Shown here: piece by piece, positions 25,511 through 36,432 of the stretch | How positions within the stretch are numbered: position 1 is the stretch's first letter | Layout of the letters: every line of letters begins with the position of its first letter | DNA from: Sipunculus nudus | Taxonomy: Eukaryota > Annelida > Sipuncula > Golfingiida > Sipunculidae | DNA length: 64,000 bases | Direction of reading: 5' to 3' | NCBI GenBank assembly: GCA_026874595.1 | Contig: CM049306.1 | Coordinates: forward strand, 54,526,019 to 54,590,018 | Translations under genes and position numbers: made by a program | The notes under the pieces: model-generated | What the model was told of the DNA's origin: nothing | Databases searched by the model: none | The model's input: the letters and a program-made list of their open reading frames with translations, nothing else

Positions 25511-25912
25511 ATCACTGGCATCTTAGTAGGCTATCAAGTCCGTCTTTTCCGTCTATATGTGCATCATAGTGTTATGGAGTAAGAAAGGGTATATTTATGA
25601 CTTGACATATATTTAAAGGAATATTTCAATATTTAAGATCTAAAATTATTCAGAAACAATGAAGGCCAATTATGGTTACAGTCTCCCTTAGCAAAATGAA
25701 AAGTTTGCCGCTGCTTTGCTGCAACCGTGCTGCAAAGCAGCAGAAACCAAAATAGGCTGCAAGAAGAGTGTGCAGGAAGGCTGCAGCTAGCTGCATGCTT
25801 CCCGCTGCCTTGCAAAGGCTGCAGGAAAGTGTGCAGCAAATCTGAATTGTGTGCTGGAAGGTTGCAGGAGGGTCGCGGCTAGCCGCAGTCCTATAGAGTA
25901 TTTTAATACTGT

Positions 25913-26140
25913 GTGCAGGAAGGCTGCGGGAGGGTTGCGGCTAGCCGCAGTCTCACAGAGTTAACTGGATGCTGTGCGCAGGAAGGCTGCGGGAGGATTG
26001 CGGCTAGCCGCAGTCTCATAGAGTTAACTGGATGCTGTGCGCAGGAAGGCTGCGGGAGGGTTGCGGCTAGCCGCAGTCTCATAGAGTCAACTGGATGCTG
26101 TGCGCAGGAAGGCTGCAGGATGGTTGCGGCTAGCCGCAGT
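25913..26140 (+). repeat. Tandem repeat, 62-63-bp unit, about four copies
   Basis: GCAGGAAGGCTGCGGGAGG begins units near 25916, 25979, 26041 and 26103. Each contains GTTGCGGCTAGCCGCAGTCT, whose core GCGGCTAGCCGC is a 12-bp palindrome. The 91-residue frame here is a translation of the repeat and not a gene. Confidence 0.85.
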
Positions 26141-27246
26141 CTTTTACAGTTTTATTTGCCCTACTTTTCCTGTCTTACCCTGCTGTGATTGGCTAAACTG
26201 ATTTTGGAGGGAAAAGCAGCCATTTTTGCAAAATTAGGAAAAGACAGTGCTTTGTTAGCTCTTCTAAAAATATGAAGATCTGTGCCAAATAGCTCAAGTA
26301 AGAGTAATATTCAACAGATCCAGCATGTTCAGAGGACTTATTGGATTAATTAGAACATACAATCAGTTGATGGGAGGAACAGTGAGAGGGTGTTATGTTA
26401 CTACCACCAGTAAGTTTGAACTACATATTTGTACCCTAAGGGCTGCCGCAGCAAGCATTGATAAAGGGCTGCCCAGCACTGATAAGATTGATTTTTCCTC
26501 AAGTAATTTTATACACAGAAAGTGTAGTATTAAATTTAATTTTGTGTAAAAGTAAAAACTAAGATAATTGGTGGGATTGAAAGATGTATTCAAGCTGGAA
26601 GGCAGATATATCAAAGGCAGCATGAATAAAATTCTGTGGTTAACGTGTATATCATGCATTTACTGAACTCCAATGCATTTTGAGTTTTATTGATTTGAAT
26701 ATGAAACAGTAACTTTAAATAAGGTTTTGTTTTCATCTTCACACAAATTTTAAAATACTTAGGCTAAGCTTCATTTAAAGTTGATTTGCTAAATTCTGTT
26801 TGACGTATGTCTATAGATGTCACCCTAAGTAAATGGGAAATTCCTAACAATATTGAAGTAACCCACTGTCACTTTGTGGTTCATGTTTCTAGTCCTTGGC
26901 CTGACAATAAACTCACCCAGAACTTTTATTCAGCTATGTAGCTACACAACTTCATGCAGGATTCGTGTGACTGTGTAGTGTGTACTCTGATTCATATTCA
27001 TCAAGGTGTAATTTCTAACAAAGCTTGATTAAGTTTGGTTTATATTTAAAAGCCATTATGGATTAAGGTTTAATTGTATGTGCAAATTAAATGGAGTTTC
27101 ATGAGAGCTTGTTCTGTTGAGTACCTGCATTTATATTTGGAGCAGAGACAGTCACTGACTAATGACATGGCATGTCTGCTTGTAAACAATAACTGAGCCC
27201 ACGTGCTGTTGTTTATACATATCATGGCTAGCTGCTATCTAATTGG

Positions 27247-27830
27247 CCCCTGCTGCGGGAAAGTGTGCGAGAAGGCTGCGGGAAAGTGTGCGAGAAGGCT
27301 GCGGGAAAGTGTGCGAGAAGCTGCAGGAAGTGTTCGAGAAGGCTGCAGGAAAGTGTGCGAGAAGGCTGCGGGAAAGTGTGCAAGGCTGCAGGAAGTGTGC
27401 GAGAAGGCTGCGGGAAAGTGTGCGAGAAGGCTGCAGGAAAGTGTGCGAGAAGCTGCAGGAAGTGTGCAAGGCGTCAGGAAGTGTGCGAGAAGGCTGCGGG
27501 AAAGTGTGCGAGAAGGCTGCGGGAAAGTGTGCGAGAAGCTGCAGGAAGTGTGCAAGGCTGCAGAAAGTGTGCGGGAAGGCTGCAGGAAAGTGTGCAAGAA
27601 GGCTGCGGGAAAGTGTGCGAGAAGCTGCAGGAAGTGAGTGAGGCTGCAGGAAGTGTGCGAGAAGGCTGCGGGAAAGTGTGCAAGAAGGCTGCAGGAAAAG
27701 GGCTGCGGGAAAAGGGCTGCGGGAAGAGTGCGAGAAAGGCTGCGGGAAGTGTGCGAGAAAGGCTGCGGGAAGGCTGCAGGAAAGGGCTGCGGGAAGGCTG
27801 CAGGAAAAGGGCTGCGGGAACACTGGTTGC
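27247..27830. repeat. GC-rich minisatellite, 23-bp unit
   Basis: The unit is AAGGCTGCGGGAAAGTGTGC plus GAG, with 20-bp variants lacking part of GGCTGCG. Because 23 is not a multiple of three and the unit has few stop codons, overlapping frames of 130-229 residues are open on both strands (cysteine/lysine-rich on +, serine/phenylalanine-rich on -). This is low-complexity translation, with no sign of a conserved protein. Confidence 0.9.
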
Positions 27831-28339
27831 AGCAAGCCTGCAGCAAGGTTGCCGCAAACTAATTTGCATGGCAATTTGTGACCTTGCTGCAAGGTTGCTG
27901 CAAAGCTGCAGCAAGTTTGCAGCAACTATGCGCGGCAAGCTCGTTTTTTGCTAAGGGAGCTGTTCCGATATTCAGACAGAGCCAAAGAATTATTAATGTT
28001 CATCAGACAACCAAGTATCTAATGGTAATTCAACATGTTTGTAGAGCCTAAATGTACTCTCACAAATTAGCTCTAAATTGGTTTCTATGATGAGGCAGGC
28101 AGATTATGTTTATACGAGTTTGGAAATAGCACTGTAGGTCAGACTATAACTGGATGTATATGTCAGGTCTGACTTGGGATTTTCCATAGAACTTTTGTCC
28201 AATCAGATCTCACAAAAGTTAGGAAGAACACTTACACCTCTGATGTAATTGTGACCTACTTTGGGTCATCCAATAAGGTTTAGCTTTCATGACGAAATGC
28301 AGAAATATGGATATGTACGTCTCATATGTCACATGACAA

Positions 28340-28550
28340 TTCTGTAACAAAACCATCTGTAGTGCGCGCTTTGAGAGAGACTGGGCGGCTCTCTCTCAGA
28401 GTGAGAGAGGGACAGTCACTTGCCAGGCCGGCAGGCCTTGGCAGAGATTATCCCAGACCTCTTGCTATTGAATAAAGACTTCTATCATCAAACTGGTCTT
28501 GGAACATTGTCTGCCACGCGCATCAGCACCCGTATGTGATACAGGTGGGG
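28340..28550 (+). mobile_element. Possible LTR fragment of a retrotransposon
   Basis: A GC-richer block with GAGAGAGACTGGGCGG, then a polyadenylation-type signal in TTGAATAAAGACTTC, then GTGATACAGGTGGGGACATC. Together these resemble the R/U5 end of a Ty3-type LTR followed by a primer-binding region. No second LTR or gag/pol coding was found, so a solo LTR or chance resemblance are both possible. Confidence 0.25.
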
Positions 28551-30990
28551 ACATCCCGAAGCCCACCTCTGTATCAATAGTTATATGTTGTGGGTCAGTA
28601 GCCCTGTTTTACATCTGCATGGACAGCTGTTCAGTGCTTTGGGACTTGTCACATGGCATAGTTGTTGTTATATTATCTTGGTGACTTCAAAGAGTAAGTC
28701 CTTCAAACTTTAACACATAATTTATTCTGTTGAACATAACACTACAGCTTCACAGTTGAACAATAAGGATACTGGTCCCTGTTGACATTTTGGCTCAAAT
28801 TCCGGCTGAACATCACAGATTCACAGATACTTAACAGAACATCACAATCATAGGAGGCAGCTCTTGGATCACATCAAAGGTCATTACTTCTGCTGATGGA
28901 AGTCCATAACTTACTTAAATATTCTTCCAAGGTTGCAGCCAGTTACATCTTAGTGTGCCACATGTCCGCCGTGTCCTACAAGGGTGGACAGAGATGCACA
29001 GGGTGCACACCTCTGTCTCCTATCTCTCTCTCTCTCTCTCTGCCCTATCACCCGATTACCAATCCTTATAAACATATTGAACTGCATGTTCATGATTTCT
29101 TTGATAACTAATCAACAAGAATGCTTGGATTCAATCCAATAGCATAAGTGTGAACATCTTTTAGTCTGACTGGCACCAAATACGAGGGTGTGATTTTCTT
29201 CTTAAGATCCATTGCCTTTACCTAACTGCTAATTAGTTCTAATCTAAGTGTCATCCTCCTTGAACATTCTTTGGCCTTCATTGAATTGCTAATTATACTT
29301 ACAGGTAATTAACCATATAGAGACAGATTCAAAATTACAAACATCTAATGTACACTTTCTAACATTTACCAACAAGGAATGAACTGGTTATAACACCTCT
29401 GTCACAGACTCCTCTGTATTCCATGAGTACTGCTACTTCGGAGGTTTTCCTCTTTTAGGCTTCCAACATGCATTATTGGTGACCTTTTTGATTAATTTCA
29501 AATTAGGGGCGATTTCAATGATGACGATATTGGCAAATCAATTATTTGAAAGCATTCCTTGGTCCGTCCTTGCTTTCTTTTGCCTCATCTGAGTTCAAGA
29601 TAGAACTGTTGCTTGGGAATTCTCCATACAGATGAGGTCATATCCAGAAAAGCTGAGCTTTTAAATTTGTAATCCCTGCCCCTGTGATGCAAGCCAAGAT
29701 CCTATAAGATTTGACAAATGAAATGCCTCCCACCAATTAGCAGTCTGATGTGCTGCTCTTGTTATAAAATAGTGCAGGGAATATGGTGGTATCCTTGAAA
29801 TCTTGTGGCATGACCTCTTTCTCACAGATACCGCACAGAATGTTACGTTAAATTGCAGATCATATTGCGCTGGTAGCTTTCATAACTTCCTGTAGTATGG
29901 GAAAGGGCAAGTGTATCGATGGTAAGTTACTAATGGATCTGATCCAATTTCTCTGCAATGAAAAGTCTATAAATGAGTTCATGAAAGTGTTGAAATTTTT
30001 CTCATTGATGATACTCTTCACTTTTGATGGTGCATGCAGTTTGTATATAGGAGGTAATGGCACTTGTTTGCAAGTTCCATATACTGCTTTGATGGAGCTG
30101 AAGGAAATCTAGAGGTTTCAGCATGGTGATAGACTTAGTCAAATTTCTGCTCTAACCATGCTTACTTGGTGCTTCACTGTGCTGCTTGGGCCTGACTCTC
30201 ATATATGGGCCTGATTCTTCAGCTCTTGAAAACAGTTCTTTTGTATAAGTGAAAGACATTCTGCAATCAGTGAAGGCCTTTGTTCATTTTCAAACAGATA
30301 TTCATGGTTAACTCTTTTGGGAATCAATTCTTGGCTCTTTCCCCTTAACCAGAATTCTGAACTTGTTTCTGTTTTGTTAAACAGAGTTCTGTGGGAGGTC
30401 AACATGTTATCAAAGCTATTAGCAAAGTGGTTAAGAAGATATGAATGTTTCAGTTCATCAATATTGAATATTAAATAGGACCGGGTTGTTTCCTTGTTGA
30501 CAGTGTAGTGTGCACGGTGTAGGGATCTGTCTGAGCAGGCGGTGGTGTATCTAAAACTCGGCTGCATGCACAGCCCTGGTGTTCATGGGTATTGTGTATC
30601 GCATCCTCAGCTGATGGCTTTGTAGATAAAGTGGTACTGTTTTGATCTCAGATGCTTCCACTTTATTTTGTATTTGTCTGATTATTTGAAAGGTAGTTTG
30701 TGATAGTCAGGTTGTTTCCTACAGAGATTAAAACAGACCTTTATCTAGACAAATATACTTATGCCATGTGGCAACAGGCATGCCCCTCTTATTCTGAATT
30801 CAGTACCGACCCTGGACAAACAATGACTTTCAAGATCTCCATAGGTGGATGCTGTCGAGATTTGGCAATCGGGCTCTCTTGCATGGCAAAAAAAGGTAGC
30901 AGTGTTTCATCATGATCAGCTGCTCATTGATTGGAATTTGTGAACTAATAGCTGGTAGAAATATTGGTTTAATGGCTACTGATTCCTCAT
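28551..30990. other. No assignable gene
   Basis: There is a (TC)n run at about 29022-29041. A 122-residue minus-strand frame at 30199-30567 has no recognised domain and no visible splice context. Nothing else is supportable. Confidence 0.4.
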
Positions 30991-30999
30991 GAATCTTCC

Positions 31000-32300
31000 T
31001 CATAAACAAAGTTCATCACCAAATTTTATACAAATATTGGTCACATGAGTCGAATTTTAAATTGTGGTATTGGTGGTGCCACCTGCATCAGCCTTATTTG
31101 TCCGGGAGTCATCAGTCATCAGTACATTAATTTTTTAGGAAAAGAAGGAGCTAGCATCCCGAAATCTATGTGAACATCAGTCACATATCAAATGTTATGA
31201 GACTGAGCTATTTGTGGGGCCATGTGCATCAACTTACATTTTGTGGGGAAATAATTCTTCTCCGAAATCATTAACCAAATTTTTATCTATTTCAAAGAAA
31301 TTATCCCAGAGATGAGGTCTTACATGTTTGTACAAATGATTTGGGTCTTATGAGTTTTGGCTGAGTTACAGGAATTTAAACTTATTCATTTGGCCAAGTA
31401 AGCATATAAACACAAAATCTCAGAAATGACAGTAGCGAGCATAACCAGGTTTTTTTGCAAAAGTTGTTAACATGAATCATATTTGAAAGTGAGTTTTTTT
31501 CAGGCCACTTACATCAACCAGTTTTTAAGCTCAGCACATATAAGTCAAAAATAATTTTAGCCTAGCTCTATTAGCTTTTACATTAAAAATGTTTAATGAT
31601 GAAACTGTCTTGCTGAATGGTTGAATTTTTCAGAAGAAATAGCCTACGGTAGCATTCTTTCAAATGAATGAGAAAGATTAAATTTTGGTGTAGATCTAGA
31701 GTACTAGAAAGCTGAAGTTGGTCTTATAAATAAGTCTATATCAAACTTAGGACTGCAATATTTTTTTTCTGCAAAACTGTTGTTTCAAATTCTGTAACAT
31801 TGCACAAAAGTGATTCTTAATTGGCCTTTGTTTAAATTGACTTAAATAATTTTGACTGAATTATTGGACCTATAACAAAGAAAGGACTGAGAGATACTTT
31901 GGTAAACAAAGCTATTAGATGTAATTGTAGTAACAGACTAGGAAAGGCTGTACAGGCAACATAAATAATTGGTTTCCATATCCAGCTTATATATTAGATA
32001 AATAAATGAATAAAATAAATCTGTATTCAGATTTTGCTTTCAGTAGGCATCTATTTTCATTGTGAACATTTTTAATTAAACATATTATGAGAATATCAGC
32101 ATGAAAAAAGCATTGAAGCCAATTGCAGTATGTGTAAACAGATTAAGCAACATGCCAAGATTTTGTCTGTATCTATTTACAGCTTTAGCAGATTGCCATC
32201 TGTTCCAGATTAAACAACGGGTCAAGAGTTCAGTCAGTGCAGCCAGGAACAGGTCAAGAGTTCACTGTGCAGTAGCTACCCCTAGCTCTTAGCCACAATT
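31000..32300 (+). mobile_element. C-type repeat fragment
   Basis: The core at 31010-31130 contains GGTGGTGCCACCTGCATCAG (31072). Diverged core units follow to about 31560. At 32110-32280 is the block with GTCAAGAGTTCA(G/C)TCAGTGC that is also in the tandem section at 16610-17130. The order is as in the copy at 16205-17160. Neither terminal hairpin is seen here. Confidence 0.5.
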
Positions 32301-32646
32301 AAATTAGGGTCTTTGCTTCCATCACTCATTACTCTCTACTTGCATGATCCTCCTGTGACCCAAACTGAATTAATTGCTCTCAGACCTGTACCTCCACAGA
32401 ACAATGGGCCATTGTAATAATATGATGGTCCACAACATAATGTCCTCACATCAGATCCTATAGGTGTAAGATCTCAGAACTGTCAATGAGTTTGTGTAAG
32501 CACAGTTTCAGGTTTTCCTTAATGTCTTATAAACAATCCTTTAGGGTTTATAGACCCTTTGACATGTACATATTCTGAAAGCTGAGAATGTGCTCTAAAT
32601 ATTGGTATTGAAGAAAGTTTTAGGGTTCTGAAACTAGTTTTAATTG

Positions 32647-34446
32647 TATCCGCCAAAACGAAGTTTTGCAGATACTATGCTTTTGACCAGGTTCCGCCGC
32701 GGCGGTAGCGTTTGTTTCTGGAGAACTCCTCTGAGACTACTGGATTGATTTTTCCTAAACTTACACCAATTATCAGGTCACATGTGAACTGGTGCCTGAC
32801 CAATTGGCCTTGACCTCTGACCTTTCCTCTCTGCCCAGCGTCCGTTTGTGCATCTGTTTCCACACATAAACCCACATATCTCAGGAACCGTTTGACAGAT
32901 CAGGAAAAGAATTTTGTACAAATGTAGCCCTTGGATAGCTTTATAACATACACAAAAAATGGGGGCAACACCTGCAACAATTTGCACAGTGTCCATCTGT
33001 TCGTCTGCCTTGGGTTAAATCACTCATATCTCTGCAGTGGTTTGATTAATTCACTTTAAAAACTTAAAAATCTTAAAAAATCTTCTTTTCCAAAAAATGT
33101 CCAGTCAAATTGTCCAGTATTTCACAGAAATGATCTCTGGACCAATCTTTCTCAAGTTTGTTTGAATGGTTCCAGTTCGGAGATTTTTGGCCGAGTTACA
33201 GGAGGTTGAACTTTGTTAACTGTGCAAAAAAGCATATTAAAATTTAAATCTCAGAAACGACTGTAGCTATCATAACAAAATTTTGTGCCAATGTTGGTCA
33301 CATTAGTTATATCTTAAATTGAGGTATTGGTGGCGCCACCTGCATCGGCCTTTTTTGTACAGGGTCATCAGTGCCTGCATGTATCACACTGACGGCTACA
33401 AAAAACTTCTTCTCTGAAACCATATGGCCAAAATGTTTAATATCGCACAGAAATGATCCTAGGGTAGTGCTTTCTGAGGTTCGTTCAAATGGTCTCTTTT
33501 CAGAGACTTTTGGCTAAGTTATTGGAAGCTGAATTTAGTCATATGCCATAACAGCCCATTTTAGCTCAGTGGCTACAAAGATCTTCTCCTCAAAAACCAC
33601 TGGGCCAAAATCTTAAATCTCACACATTAATTATCCTCAAATGTTGATAATTCAAGTCTGTACAAATGGTTTTGGTTCAGTGCTTTTTGGCTGAGTTACG
33701 GGAAGCTGAACTTAGCCAGTTTGCTGTATTGTCCTTTATGAGTTATAAACCTGCGAAACGTTTTTCGACTGATGCCACTGAAGCCAGTTTGTTTTATATA
33801 TTACAAGAATGATTCCTACAATAATTCTTATAATAATTGTCATTAATGGTTCGACATGAATGATTTTTGGCTGAATTATGGAGATTGAATTGAGTCATTT
33901 TACCATATATGTCAGCTGTGTGATGCTGTAACATCTAGCCTGGCACCAGTTTATCAGCATCTTTTACATCATGCCACTAGACTTTTAGATTTCAGGTTAT
34001 CTTTGGTAATTACTTTTGCACAGTGTATGTGCCTTTTTATTTCTACAGAGGAATTTGATATATCAGCCTGAAATTGGGCATATTTATACATATCGAATAG
34101 TTTTGTCTTATACAAGACTGGTGGTGCCACCTACAGTAATTTTTCCACAGTGTGTGTCCCTGCTTATTTCTCAGGAGGGGTGTGATATATCAGTCTGAAA
34201 TTCAGCATATGTATATATCTCTGATAGCTTTGTTTTATACAAGACTGGTGGTGCCAGCTACAATCATTTTTGTTTTGTGTGCACCCATGCCAGAATTTCA
34301 TCAGTGATGTTTGTGTAATTGTTTCTTATTCAAAATGTTTAGTACTTGTATTGTTCATATACATGAGAAGTAATGGTCCAGCATTGAAGCATTATACCTT
34401 GTGTATTTCCCAATGCACAGGTTCGCATTAGGCCTGTCGGCCTTGT
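32647..34446 (+). mobile_element. C-type element, 1.8 kb, both ends present
   Basis: The 5' end (32647-32674) is a palindrome with arms TATCCGCCAAAAC and GTTTTGCAGATA around a GA/AA centre. Core units follow, with GGTGGCGCCACC at 33329 and GGTGGTGCCACC at 34120. The 3' end is GTTCGCATTAGGCCTGTCG then GCCTTGT, whose hairpin stem is AGGCC/GGCCT. No protein coding. Palindromic 5' end, 3' hairpin and CTTGT match the plan of the A and B elements despite unrelated sequence, hence the inferred HINE-like class. Confidence 0.6.
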
Positions 34447-34753
34447 TATAAGTTAAACTAGTTTAGGGAAATCCTAACATTGTATAGAATTTTTTTAGCT
34501 CTCAGAATATATACATGTATGTCAAGTGGTCCCAGAGCTGCAATTTAGTTAATATTAAGGAAACACTGAAATAATTTGAAAGCAGAATCAAGAGACAAAC
34601 ATTTAGGTTTATTGCAGTAAACATGTACCTGTTGCTTATGTAAATATATGAACTACTTATGATATATGCTACACATGAGAAACCCCATATATCAGCCAAG
34701 GTTTTTCTGTTCATTTAAACTGTGTATATTATATATTGTTTTGGTAATAAATT

Positions 34754-34931
34754 CAGTGGAACATGTCTTAGAGACTATCTGTCTAATAAGACCATCTCTC
34801 TGTTAAGACCACCCTTGAGTGAACCAAAAACATTCACATTTTCTATATCTGACCAGTCAGGTAAGACCACCGGTTAATTAAGACCTTTTTCGTGTAGTCC
34901 ACAGGTGGTCTTAACACAGAGTTTCATTCTG
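34754..34931. mobile_element. pogo/Tigger-like MITE, 178 bp
   Basis: CAGTGGAACATGTCTTAGAG at the left and AGAGTTTCATTCTG at the right are imperfect inverted ends of the CAGTNGAAC type. Inside are repeated AAGACCACC / GGTGGTCTTA motifs, also in inverted orientation. TA follows the right end (34932-34933), but a TA at the left is not intact. Confidence 0.55.
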
Positions 34932-35070
34932 TATGCAAAAGTTGAGAGTAGAGAATATTTCTGTCATTTATAAGTTTTATGCTGACCTTGTAGGGTTACC
35001 CATATGTATTAATTAATAGACATGACAAATATATAATATATTTAAAAGCAGCAGGGCGTTCTTTATTTCT

Positions 35071-35286
35071 TCAGCTATACATGTCATCAGAGTCTCCCAT
35101 TCTGAGAATTCTGACATATACCTCCTGTTTACTTCCTGGTTGATGGGTCGTTAGACTCACTGTGAACACCTGTGTACGGACTTTAGACCCAGCTTTATCC
35201 AACCCACTTAGCAGTTTACTGTAGGCACTCAGACCATGATAAGACATTACACCGACAAGGTAAAAATTAATTTTTAGTTTACTCAC
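35071..35286 (-). CDS. Unrecognised short coding-like fragment
   Basis: A minus-strand open frame whose composition looks protein-like, not repeat-like: GLSAYSKLLSGLDKAGSKVR then TQVFTVSLTTHQPGSKQEVY, finishing RILRMGDSDDMYS and a TGA stop. AATAAA lies within a few bases of the stop (complement at 35062-35067), as at a compact 3' end. The first codon of the open stretch is GTG; the first ATG inside gives about 58 residues starting MSYHG. No AG acceptor is obvious just upstream. I do not recognise a family. It could be a last exon, a retrocopy fragment or chance. Confidence 0.3.
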   Translation of the reverse strand: MSKLKINFYLVGVMSYHGLSAYSKLLSGLDKAGSKVRTQVFTVSLTTHQPGSKQEVYVRILRMGDSDDMYS

Positions 35287-35448
35287 ATGACAACAGCAGA
35301 ATAACGCTGGCTTTATATAGTTAACTGCTGTTTAAAGTTTTAGCATTGTACCTGTCTCACCTTAGGTCACTTAGTATAGGTAAACCTTGTGAAAACTTTG
35401 TGGTTTACCTGTGATTTATTTACCTGTTATATTGTTTGGATATTTGTT

Positions 35449-35485
35449 ATGGCAAGTGGTGAGGAATACACTGAACTTGTCACAG
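35449..35485 (+). CDS. Candidate first coding exon of an unrecognised gene
   Basis: ATG is followed by 12 codons (MASGEEYTELVT) and one extra base, then a good donor (CACAG/GTAATT). The exon ends in phase 1. The next candidate exon, 15.4 kb downstream, begins with two bases that complete a GAA codon (Glu), so the two join in frame. The base at -3 is T, a weak start context, and +4 is G. No transcript evidence is available. Other exons could lie in the long intron, which holds an A-type element, a minisatellite and a long-TIR element. Confidence 0.4.
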
Positions 35486-35592
35486 GTAATTATTCTTTTT
35501 TCCACCATTGGATGAATGTGTTATGACAGGTAAGTGTATACAGTATATGTTCAGTAGCAGGTATATCGGTTGAGGTAAACAAGGCGGGGGTT

Positions 35593-35812
35593 GGGGCAGA
35601 TCCCTGATTTTGAAAAGGGAGGGTCCAACCCTGGAAGAGTATCTTATACAGTAACAGCTAACAATAATAAAGTATTTTTGTCCAGAAGAAGGGATAGGAG
35701 GGATTCCAGCCAGGAAATATTGGTATGAAACCCTTAAAAAAGGTTGTGACAGCTCAAAAAGGAAGTATCCAGACCCCCTGGACCTCCGTCCTTCACTTTG
35801 AATCCACTACTG
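35593..35812. mobile_element. hAT-like MITE, decayed
   Basis: GGGGCAGATCCCTGATTTTG at the left and TTTGAATCCACTACTG at the right are decayed inverted ends of the CAGGGGCGGATCC group. Internal GGGAGGGTCCAACCC and CCAGACCCCCTGGACC fit the usual layout. No coding. Confidence 0.4.
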
Positions 35813-35967
35813 TATGGTTTTTATTTTGATATGACGGTTCATAAGTTCCTATCAGTAAGCTAAGTAGACATAGTAACAATTCCATATTACACATTTTAGA
35901 CAATTTTTATGACTGACTGTCTTGATTTTGCTTCATTGCTTCATTTAACAAACAATATAATGCATTG

Positions 35968-36249
35968 CAGGGGCGTCAATTCAGAGGGGGATGGTGGGGG
36001 GGGGGGGGGGGGGTATATATCCCTACCATTTTTAAGTAAGGGTGGGATGGTATTTATATCTATACTGGTGTAGAATTGACATTTACTTGAAAATTAATAC
36101 CTTATTTTTTTTACCTTATACTTAATTGTAATAATTTTGAAATAAGTCACACAGACAATAAAAGTATATATAAAGTTGTCCCAACTTTTGATTACTGACC
36201 CTCACCTGCGAGTCATCCCCCAACCCTTGTAGATAAATTGACGCAACTG
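35968..36249. mobile_element. hAT-like MITE with poly(G) tract, 282 bp
   Basis: CAGGGGCGTCAATTCAGAGG at the left and the complement of CAGTTGCGTCAATTTATC at the right form inverted ends. A run of about 17 G lies at 35996-36012. The flanking 8-mers do not match. Confidence 0.5.
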
Positions 36250-36264
36250 TTTTTTAGGTAAATT

Positions 36265-36432
36265 GGGGTGTATATAACAGGGAGGGGTCTGTGATAGAGA
36301 AGGGTTTGTAATAGGCCGGGGTCTGTAATAGGAAGATCCTGCAATATGGTGATGTCTGTAATTGGCTTGAGCCTGTCATAGAGAGGTGCCTGTACTAGAG
36401 GGCAGCTGTCTGTAATTGGGAGGTGCCTGTCA
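36265..36432 (+). repeat. Degenerate minisatellite, about 25-30-bp unit
   Basis: Variants of GGTCTGTAATAGG recur about seven times (GGTCTGTGATAGAG, GGTTTGTAATAGGC, GTCTGTAATAGGAAG, GTCTGTAATTGGC, GCCTGTCATAGAG and so on). The copies are strongly diverged. Confidence 0.55.

Larger units (their letters stand above)
25683..27959. mobile_element. Foldback-like element of 2.28 kb with minisatellite arms
   Basis: CTCCCTTAGCAAAA at 25683 and its complement ending at 27959 are exact inverted repeats. The match continues more loosely inward (AGTTTGCCGC against AGCTTGCCGC, then GCTGCAA-rich sequence). The left arm carries a 62-63-bp tandem repeat and the right arm a 23-bp minisatellite, both built on GGCTGC(G/A)GGA. 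The 1-kb centre (26160-27230) is ordinary AT-rich sequence with no coding region I recognise. A target duplication was not identified, so the superfamily is open. Confidence 0.55.

Noticed and set aside
25913-26188. 91-residue open frame
   Set aside because: A direct translation of the 62-63-bp tandem repeat; no independent coding evidence.
30199-30567. 122-residue minus-strand frame
   Set aside because: Longest non-repeat frame in its region, but no domain, family or flanking gene structure could be identified.
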